From Larix kaempferi (taxonomy: Eukaryota > Streptophyta > Pinopsida > Pinales > Pinaceae): 64,000 nt of DNA. Positions 56,891-64,000 of this stretch are shown piece after piece (position 1 is the first letter of the stretch; every line of letters starts with the position of its first letter). Where the stretch lies: NCBI GenBank assembly GCA_027924585.1, contig BSBM01000050.1, positions 8,008,001 to 8,072,000 on the forward strand. The letters run 5' to 3'. The position numbers and the translations under genes were made by a program. Under the pieces are notes generated by a model that was given only the letters and a program-made list of their open reading frames with translations, searched no databases and was not told where the DNA came from.

Positions 56891-58165
56891 AATGTGAAAA
56901 ACTACCGAGTTTCCCTTCCTTGGACTCGTTAAAATTTAACATTGAAGGACCCACTTTGGGACGAACCCCTCCTTTCTCAGGTTCGTAAAACATGTGAGAT
57001 TGGACTCATCTATGAGATGAGCTATACTGAGCATCTGTTATCCTCTTCAAGCTCGAAAAACAACAAAGAGGTACTCATCTATCATGTCGGGGAATATGGG
57101 AAACAAGTCAAGTTTGTTTTGGCAATTTGTCAGTCGTTACCTTTGAACATGGCATGCGTCTGTCCCTTGTCTATTTTGGGTATCTATTTTTCGCTGAGTT
57201 ATGGTCATCATCCTAAGTCATCTCTCTGGCCACGAGCCTACTCGCTCGGTGTCTATCCTCTGCTATCAATAATCCCTGCTGCCAAGTTCTGTTACATGCC
57301 GTTACATGTTCAAAGGGTTGCATTGTTCAAAATCATTCATTGTGTCAGACCTCCGATGTGTCAATACATGCTCCATTGATTCATCATCCTATACTATCTT
57401 TCGTTCCGATTTCGTGTCGATGATGTGGGAATCATTATGGCCCACTTTCGACGAGTCTATTCCCGTCGACGCCAAATCACTATCCGAGAATTGGACTTAG
57501 AGATCAACCATTAGTACCTTGGTACCTGCATGCCTCAATGGCAGGTTTCCTCGTGTTCGACAGTAGGTTTACATCAATGACCTTTGATCGAACGATCTCT
57601 CGGATGCTCGACATCAACCCATCTATTCGCATTTCGTTGAGATGTACTACAGATACCTTGGGGATCATCGTCATCATTGGTGATTTCCCTCGCATTTGTT
57701 AACGGTTCACATCATTGACTGGTAATCAAATGGTTTCTACCATGTACGACTTCAACACTTTGTAATCACATGGCTAGATTCGTATCATTTGCAATTGGGT
57801 AGAAGACCCTGGGCGTACCTTTGTATCTCAATTGCGTCCAGGTTGCGATGGAGATGTCCTTTGTATTGTCACATAGATCCACTTTTTGTATTGGTCGTGG
57901 CTGTGTCGTTACTGTCTCATGGATCTACGCTTGTTCATAGTAGCCATGATTTGTCTACAGTCTATATCATCTCAGTACTCATGGATCTGCAATGTATTGG
58001 TCGGCAACCATGCTTTGAGTCAATTGTTTTTGAGCATGGGGATGCCTGCCTCGGTGGTATATCTAACATTTTGTTTCTGTTTCAACTCCTTGTTGCTCTC
58101 CTCGATGCTATCTCCGCACAGTATTTGTAAAGTCTTTTGGCCATCAGTCCCTTCTGACCTCACAC
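56891..58165 (+). other. Rest of element D 3' UTR
   Basis: No recognisable protein domain. Patches match A at 11,000-12,160. An open 145-aa frame at 56,942-57,379 has no known motif and no counterpart in A, so I do not call it a gene. Confidence 0.5.
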
Positions 58166-58178
58166 TTTAGGGAACATC
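58166..58178 (+). promoter_or_regulatory. Polypurine tract of element D
   Basis: TTTAGGGAACATC before the LTR start at 58,179. Confidence 0.65.
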
Positions 58179-59155
58179 TGTTATACCTCCATATTTCATA
58201 GTGTCGCATCTTCACCACAAAAATAGTTGACGACAGTTCCCCTACTGCTCAAAACACCCAGAAGAGAAAAATGATAAATGATCCTTGAAGACAAGCCTAT
58301 CCTGTCAAGAATCAACCCAGCTGAGACTTCATATACCTACACTACCGTGCCTTGCTCCAGCTTAGGTGCACGGTAGTCCACACTACTGCGCTATGCTCTT
58401 TCTTTGCCACGCAGTACAATCGCGTTATGCTCAGGTTTAGAGGCGCGGTACTCCCTTTTTAGCCTTTTTGCCATGGCTTGTGGGATCTTGATCTTCGAGA
58501 GATTTTTGAGGATTGGTGTCCCTGATTCGATCCTAACTTACTTTCTGTGATTAGTAGGCCTGATCCACTAAAATCTCCCAAGATCCACCCTTCTCTCTTG
58601 TTGGTTAACCCTACTACACACTATAAGAGAGAGACATTCCATGAGCAAAGGAGAGGACTCTTGGAGACATCAAACTTATGATCTTGAATCTTTGTGGAGA
58701 TATCTAAAGGAGGAAGCATTTGGAGCTGGGAGTTGGCTTGGATATCAAGCAACCATTGTAAGTGACTTCAAGTTGGTAATAGAACATAACTTGTCTTGTT
58801 TCCCAAATCACATGTGTTGATTTTGTTTCAATTATATGATTTGTATCTTTTATAGATTTAGATCCTAACTCATATTTCAAGTTGCTAGATAATCGTATAT
58901 GCTTGTATCTTGGTTTCATTTTGACAGGTTCATTCATGAGGACTTGGAAATTGGAATAGCCATCAAGACAAGCAATTGGATTGAAGGTCAGTTAGATCTC
59001 TTTTGTTTCTTCCAGCAGTTTAATCTTGAAATGTCTGTTTAGATCTAGGAATTCAAGGTAGCATTTGTTATTTTTTGTCTTAATTTAGAGTCAGTTAAAG
59101 TCTACTTTAATCTAAGAGAATTTATACCTATCCGTAGGGAGAAAATTCTACAATA
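58179..59155 (+). mobile_element. 3' LTR of element D
   Basis: TGTTATACCTCC ... TTCTACAATA, 977 bp, with scattered substitutions against the 5' LTR. Confidence 0.87.
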
Positions 59156-59345
59156 AGAATGGCGACTCCGCTGGTTTGAACCCCATTTGATTGATTGATC
59201 TCACTTTGAGTAATTTTTTATTGTGATTCTTCTTTCTCTTCAAAACAGTACTGAATTTTGGTCTCCTTGACCTTTATTTTTCCCTCCTCTCTAAATTTTT
59301 CCTCCCTTTGTGATCAGTGAGTCTTCTTGGTCTGCAGCAACCCTG
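59156..59345 (+). other. Second PBS and partial leader after the 3' LTR of element D
   Basis: TGGCGACTCCGCTGG at 59,160 and about 170 further bases match 44,563-44,755, ending at CAGCAACCCTGAA. A simple insertion would have target DNA here. Confidence 0.82.
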
Positions 59346-59977
59346 AATAAGATGATATTGCTACATTAAAGGATAAGTTGAATAAGCAGGCGCCATTAAC
59401 TGAACAGTAAGTCAGAGAGTAAGCAGTGAGCGCCACCTAGAAAAGCATCACAAATGAGATGGCTAAGTGCCAATCTATCCTGGATAAGGTTTCGCAGGCA
59501 ATCGCAACCCTTGAAGAGGATCAAGGGTTACTACAGGTCAAGATCGCGGTACAAGAAAAATAGACCGCGCTGGACAAGTTGAACGTAGAGGTGAAAGCTC
59601 TGCCACCTAGAGAAAGACTGTCGAGATACAAGGAGATATCCAGCTTAAAGAAAGAAGTACAGGAATTACGACAAAAAGAGACTGAGATGGATAATTAGTT
59701 GCAGCAACTCCTGGAGAATGCCATGGCGGTATCGCAGCAAATTGAAGATAAGTTAGTAGAACTGCGCGATAACCAGGAGCATGTACAAGATCAAATTGGA
59801 CAAGAAATAACTCCAACGCTGCTTGAGATGATTAAACAGGTTGAGGAGGATACAAGAGAAGCAATGGTGCAGTTGTGCGGTGCATATGACGAGTTCACGG
59901 CCAAGTTCATCCCACCGGTCGCGGCGCAGAGTGAGACAGCTGAAACAATCAGTGGCTCGGGGACGAGCCACATGTAA
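59346..59977 (+). pseudogene. Element B coiled-coil accessory protein, C-terminal part
   Basis: One frame with five stops: DDIATLKDKLNKQAPLTEQ, NEMAKCQSILDKVSQAIATL, EISSLKKEVQELRQKETEMD, QQIEDKLVELRDNQEHVQDQ and PTLLEMIKQVEEDTREAMVQ. Heptad repeats predict a long coiled coil; the tail is TISGSGTSHM before TAA. It joins the N-terminal part at 43,447-43,581 across element D, though a few bases may be lost at the border. No relative of known function recognised. Confidence 0.7.
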
Positions 59978-59979
59978 GT

Positions 59980-59989
59980 GTTAGGGGCA
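59980..59989 (+). promoter_or_regulatory. Polypurine tract of element B
   Basis: GTTAGGGGCA before the LTR start at 59,990. Confidence 0.7.
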
Positions 59990-61688
59990 TGTTGGGCCCA
60001 GGTTGAGTTAAAGTTTTGGAAGCACCATTTTGAGGCAAGCAGGGAAAGCTGAGCTGAGCGTAGATCATAAACACAATTTTGGCTAAGTATTGAGGATGCT
60101 GCGAAGTTGCGCGCAACATCCAACTTTTGACCAGACTGCAGAGTTGTGCGCAGCATCAAATTTTTTGCCATGATGTGAAGACCAGTACTGCGCTGAAGCA
60201 GTGCTGCAGATTTAGGAGGCCACATGGAGCCAGCAAAGCGGTGTGTTGTACAAGTATCAAGTGTAGCTACCGGCTCGACTGGTAGCAGCCATTTTTGGAA
60301 AGATATTTCAGGATTGTCGAGCGACGGACGTAGGCAAAACAGGAAGGTGACCACGCGTGGATTGTTGAGGAAAGCGACGTTTGGCACGCTTAGAAGATAA
60401 AACCGTTGGAGAGAAACGATTCGTCAGAAGCAGCCTATAGGCACACGTGTGATAGGAAAGCCGATAGTGATAGAATGAGGATGTGGAGATCCTCCATGAC
60501 CAAGCAGACGCTACCAGGAGCCAGCAAGCAGGTTTGGAAAATCGGTGCAGTTTTGGAAACCCTTAGGGTTTTGGGTTTTAGGTCTTCGGCATTGTACAGA
60601 CATGACCTTCGGGCATGATCTATTTAAGAAGACATTTTGTATGGGATGGGGGTTCGCTTTAGGGGATGTTATATTTTTGGGTTGTTGTTCTTTTGTTGTT
60701 GCTGAGAATTTAAGAAGATAACCTTTTGTATTGTAAAATCTCTCCGAGCTGAGAATATTGTAAAGGCTCTGCAGCTGTGTGCGCAGAGACCTAGCCGAGA
60801 GAAAGGAGAGTCCGTAGCTGAGTGTGTAGACTGAGAACAGTTGCCCCATCCGTTTTGAAAGAAATATATTACCAACCGTTCTTGTGGACGTAGCTTTCCA
60901 TCCGGGGAAGTGAACCACGTTAAATCCTGTGTTATGTGATGATGTTTATGAATGAATGACTATCTGTATTTTCTATAGAATGAATGCTTGAATGTTTCAT
61001 TGCATGCTGTAATATGAGAACTTTGATATGATTTTACCAATAGGAGAAGTTTGGGAATGATATGCTAGGTTCCACGGAAGCAGATGAATGGCAAACATTT
61101 CAATTCTATGTTAAGGTCGTGAATCAGTATTTTAAGTTTAAATACTTTCTTAAGCATAGTGAAGGAACGTAGCACAGTTAATCATGTTATCATTTTGGTT
61201 CACACTGTAATAATCCAAGTTCTAGAATGAACGCCAGAAAGATAACCAGTAAGTGCCTGAATGAATGGATGAGTGATATTCATTTCAGTGCCTTAACGTT
61301 TTCGAGATTTTCCAAGTAGAGGATAATTGTGGGTGATTTGCAGTTCCAGTAGAAGATTCACAGTAGTAAGAAACCCTTGGTGCGCCCCGCAGTGTTTCCT
61401 GCACCACGCAGTACTGCTCGCAGCATAGATCCTGCTGCGTACTGCATCACTCTACCCGCAGTGCCATCCTTCTGTCCTGCGCTGCGTAGCTTGTTATTAT
61501 AAACAAATCATCATTTACTATGGAAACCTGATTCCGCAGTACCCCATAAAGATACACCTCGGGTGAGACCTCAACCTGCTTGCAGGTTGTTGCCGAAAGG
61601 GCTAGTGCGAAGGGGTTTTGTTGGTCAAAGGGAGAACCGCAAAGAACCTGGGTCTAATTGGAAACCTATGGGTCAGTTTAAGCCAACA
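59990..61688 (+). mobile_element. 3' LTR of element B
   Basis: TGTTGGGCCCAGG ... AAGCCAACA, followed by ATATC. Confidence 0.9.
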
Positions 61689-61693
61689 ATATC

Positions 61694-62060
61694 CAAAACC
61701 CTTTGGAGAAGGAGAAGGAACAACATTGGAGCTTGGAAGCAACACTCCTGGACTGCTGCAAGGGCTTCATCAACCTCTACACCTGAGGTAATCTTTAATA
61801 CAAAAAGAGAAATCTTTTACCATATTTTCATGTTTTGTCATTTATGTTAATGCTCATGCTAGGTTAAATTTTATACTGTTTTACTGCTTTTATTTACTAT
61901 TTTTCTGAACTGATACTAAGAAGTCCCTTCTCCTTAGTAGGTTCTCATTTGCACAAGCTAGGGTGAAAACCCTAGCTACAGTTTTGGTGATTCCCCTAGT
62001 GTTCCTTTGAATTTCTGGTTATAGTTTTAAACGTTTTTAATTTTCTGCAATATTTTTCTG
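61694..62060 (+). mobile_element. Element C LTR, right part, and start of leader
   Basis: Resumes with the GGAGAAGGAGA phrase found in A's LTR at 12,606. A donor-like CCTGAG/GTAATC lies near 61,788. The exact LTR end and the PBS are not clear to me. Confidence 0.6.
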
Positions 62061-62089
62061 TTTTTTTCCTTTCGGTTGTCCCTTTCGGC

Positions 62090-62575
62090 TGCCATAAATT
62101 GCGGCTTTAGTCCCCGTAGTTGCGATCTGATCGCGTCTTTCAGACTGTTACCTACGATCCGACCACGACTCTCAGACTGTTTCCAGCGATCTACCAACGG
62201 TTTTCAGTCTGTTACCTGCGATCTGACCGCGGCTCTCATCCTGTTTCGTGTGGTCCGATTTGTGGCTGTTCACCCATTTTCCCGCGGGCCGCTTGTGGCT
62301 TGCAACCATTTTCTTGCTATCTGCCTGCGTCTTTCGACCTTTTTCCCGTGGTCCACCTGCAGCTTTTAGCCATTTTCCTGCTATCCGCTTGCGTCTTTCG
62401 TCCTTTTTCCCGCGGTCCGCCTGCGGATTTCAGCCATTTTCCTGCTATCCGCCTGTGACTTTCGGCCTATTTCCCGCGGTCTGCCTGCATCTTTCAGCCA
62501 AATTCCCACAATCTGCCCACGACTATCGACCTGTTTCCCGTGGTTCGACCGCGCAGATTTGCCACAGATCCGCGG
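62090..62575 (+). repeat. CpG-rich palindromic tandem array in element C leader
   Basis: Units of about 60-63 bp built from CTTTCGNCC, TTTTCC and a short palindrome whose bases vary in pairs: GTGGTCCAC, GCGGTCCGC, GCGGGCCGC. The first unit has GCGATC-T-GATCGC. Seven to eight units, some degenerate. Open frames across it are by-products. Confidence 0.78.
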
Positions 62576-62859
62576 TCTGTTTTCTGCACTTTTTCCCTAT
62601 TTGAACCCAGCACTTTGCTGCAATATTTTCTGCACCTGCACAGCCATCTGTCCTATCTGCAGCTTTTCTTCCCTACAACCTGTTTTCTGCAGTATTATTT
62701 CTGTTCCATTTACAACATTTTTTAAAATTTCAGCATTTTAATTGAAAAGAGAAAATTTTGCATTTCAAAGTTTAATTTTTGCATTGTTAGTTTTAGTTAG
62801 AAAGTTTCCCACCCTATGTTACTTTTACTTGGGTTCATCATCTCACATGCACACACTCT

Positions 62860-63682
62860 GTCACCTAATTCAAGTGAGCCCTAAAATACTGCTTAACACA
62901 ACCAACATTCTAACCCCACTTGGGGAACACAAAAGAATCTTGTAGTTAGGTAGGATCGGGGGGATAGGAATCCAAATAACACCCCTCGGTTGCTTACACT
63001 TGATACATAGTTGTTGTCCATTAGGGAACCAAAATCCCCTAGTACTTTTTGGCACGGTCACAACCAGTTTATCAGAGGGCCTCTCCCTTAGGAGGGCTGA
63101 AGTAGCCAGACTGGTTCTGGAGGCCTAAGTGGAATACCGCACTCCATTTAGTAACCGAAGGATACCTTTCATAGTTCTCGGTGTATCACCCGTATGGGGA
63201 TACATCGGTGATAGAACCAAACTGTAGATTCACCTTTTCTGGACGTGTCATGAACGGGGTATCTTAGTTGCCTTTCTTCTAGGATTAACTACCTGGTGTC
63301 CCTCCCGGTAGGGGGATATCTTTAGCCACTTGGCTCTACTATCCATATTTTCTGACTTGGATTTCATCACCTTGCAGAGGATATGTTTGGTTCAGTCAGA
63401 ATTCTATTTAGCTAGGTGTTTTCATGCTCCCTTACCACCCTTTGGTCTAGTGAGTCCACCTATTTTTATTTTCTAGGAAACCTGTTGCTTGTTGGTATTC
63501 TAACCATTTTTGTTGATACTCCACTTATTGTAGCACAACTGTTACAATAAATGTTTTGAGTTGGTTGTTGGCCTGAGTGCCATATTTTTTGCGCTCTCCT
63601 TCTGCACACTCGGTTGCATTAGGGTTTTTGAGCTATTTTTCACTCAACACAACCCCCAGATATTTGACACCATCTGTCACCA
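62860..63682 (+). other. Conserved leader block of element C
   Basis: Non-coding, matching D's leader 45,590-46,400 throughout, including TAGTTAGGTAGGATCGGGGG, CACGGTCACAACCAGTTTAT, GGACGTGTCATGAACGGGGT and GACTTGGATTTCATCACCTT. Confidence 0.78.
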
Positions 63683-64000
63683 TTGAGTCCCCGAGACATT
63701 CTTGGTGCCTCCGGGGTGAGCCCTCACAACACGGTTCACTTGACATCACCCATCATAGATGTAGATCTTCATCACTTGATACCACTCATCATAGCTCTTG
63801 AGCTTTGTCACTTGACTCCACTCGTCAACGGCATAGAACTCCATCACCCGATCTATATGCCCCTTATTTTACCTCTGATTCTGAGGTAGAGTCCGAGAAC
63901 CCCACTTACACTGCACCAACTAGCCCCATGGCTGGCATGACTTCCAACTCTTTCTTTGTAGGGACCATTGGTGGAGCATCCACAACCACACTAGCTACCA
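63683..64000 (+). pseudogene. gag: Element C gag, N-terminal part, runs off the window
   Basis: Aligned to A and D by the leader. One frame gives DLYAPYFTSDSEVESENPTY and then APTSPMAGMTSNSFFVGTIG, matching A's start (FDLEAEFENPTE, FTSTIGETS). The D start ATG corresponds to TTG near 63,687, so the start codon may be lost or lie elsewhere. Too short to judge integrity. Confidence 0.6.

Larger units (their letters stand above)
43582..59345 (+). mobile_element. Element D: Tat-like Ty3/gypsy element with antisense gene, inserted in B
   Basis: LTRs 43,582-44,558 and 58,179-59,155, both 977 bp. Between them are PBS, leader, gag, pol, a separate RNase H ORF, an antisense PMD gene, a stem-loop 3' UTR and a PPT: the same plan as A. 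No 5-bp duplication is found: CCCGC precedes the left LTR, but on the right the LTR is followed by a second PBS and about 190 bp of leader before B resumes, so the right border is rearranged. Confidence 0.9.
26744..61688 (+). mobile_element. Element B: Ty3/gypsy retrotransposon with 1,699-bp LTRs (34.9 kb including nested insertions)
   Basis: The two LTRs are 26,744-28,442 and 59,990-61,688, both 1,699 bp, with ends TGTTGG...CCAACA. The 5-bp ATATC precedes the first (26,739-26,743) and follows the second (61,689-61,693): a clean target duplication. Between them lie a 5' ORF, gag with five zinc knuckles, protease, gag-like modules, RT-RNase H (split by E), integrase, and a coiled-coil ORF (split by D). 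Without E and D the element would be about 12 kb. Confidence 0.92.
26211..64000 (+). mobile_element. Element C: A-type Ty3/gypsy element, interrupted by B and open at window end
   Basis: Its LTR starts TGTTAACACCCAAAAAGTTC, related to A's 3' LTR. At 26,743 it is split by element B, flanked by ATATC on both sides, and continues at 61,694 in the same register. The leader and the start of gag follow to the window end. The leader block 62,860-63,680 matches D's leader, and the gag start matches A's (ESENPTYTAPTS against EFENPTELPPTT). Confidence 0.85.

Noticed and set aside
56942-57379. 145-aa ORF in the 3' UTR of D
   Set aside because: No motif, no matching frame in A, and it lies in a region conserved only in patches as non-coding.

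Overview
This window is plant nuclear DNA made almost entirely of nested, decaying LTR retrotransposons. I see no ordinary host gene, rRNA or tRNA. A plant source is shown by Ty3/gypsy polyproteins of Tat-like and chromovirus-like type, Ty1/copia pieces, initiator-Met-type primer binding sites (TGGTATCAGAGC), an L1-type LINE remnant and a plant-mobile-domain (PMD) gene. The nesting suggests a large-genome plant (gymnosperm, fern or similar), but the species cannot be named from sequence alone.

Layout. Element A (1-~12,890, +) is a Tat-like Ty3 element cut by the window start. It has gag-PR-RT-RH-INT in one frame with four stops, a separate RNase H ORF after integrase, an antisense intron-bearing PMD gene, a structured 3' UTR, a PPT and part of a 3' LTR. 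Element G (12,843-19,473, -) is a chromovirus-like element lacking its 3' end. From 19.5 to 26.2 kb lie unrecognised sequence, a pyrimidine-rich tract, a coiled-coil ORF remnant and a dead LINE. Element C (26,211 to beyond the end, +) is an A-type element whose LTR is split by element B. Element B (26,744-61,688, +) has 1,699-bp LTRs and the target duplication ATATC. B contains two insertions: E (33,656-41,011), a copia derivative with 648-bp LTRs identical by eye and duplication TCAAC, and D (43,582-~59,345), a second Tat-like element with the same special architecture as A. C resumes at 61,694 and runs into its gag at the window end.

Most unusual system. In both A and D the integrase is followed by (i) a stand-alone RNase H ORF whose ATG directly follows a splice-acceptor-like CAG, and (ii) an opposite-strand gene with a TATA box, a non-coding first exon, an intron filled with palindromes, a PMD exon, a second intron and a charged or Pro/Arg-rich last exon. 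In D the second intron keeps the reading frame. Antisense orientation would let introns survive copying through sense RNA. Element B instead carries a sense-strand coiled-coil gene with its own TATA box after integrase.

Second theme. Several unrelated elements carry arrays of short hairpins in untranslated parts. In the clearest arrays the core or loop is constant while the outer stem changes on both sides together (A at 7.45-7.64, 9.27-9.60 and 10.54-10.99 kb; E at 38.58-39.54 kb; D at 55.9 and 56.4-56.9 kb; also G at 17.0-17.6 and C at 62.1-62.6 kb). All statements come from reading the sequence by eye; no alignment, folding or database search was run.
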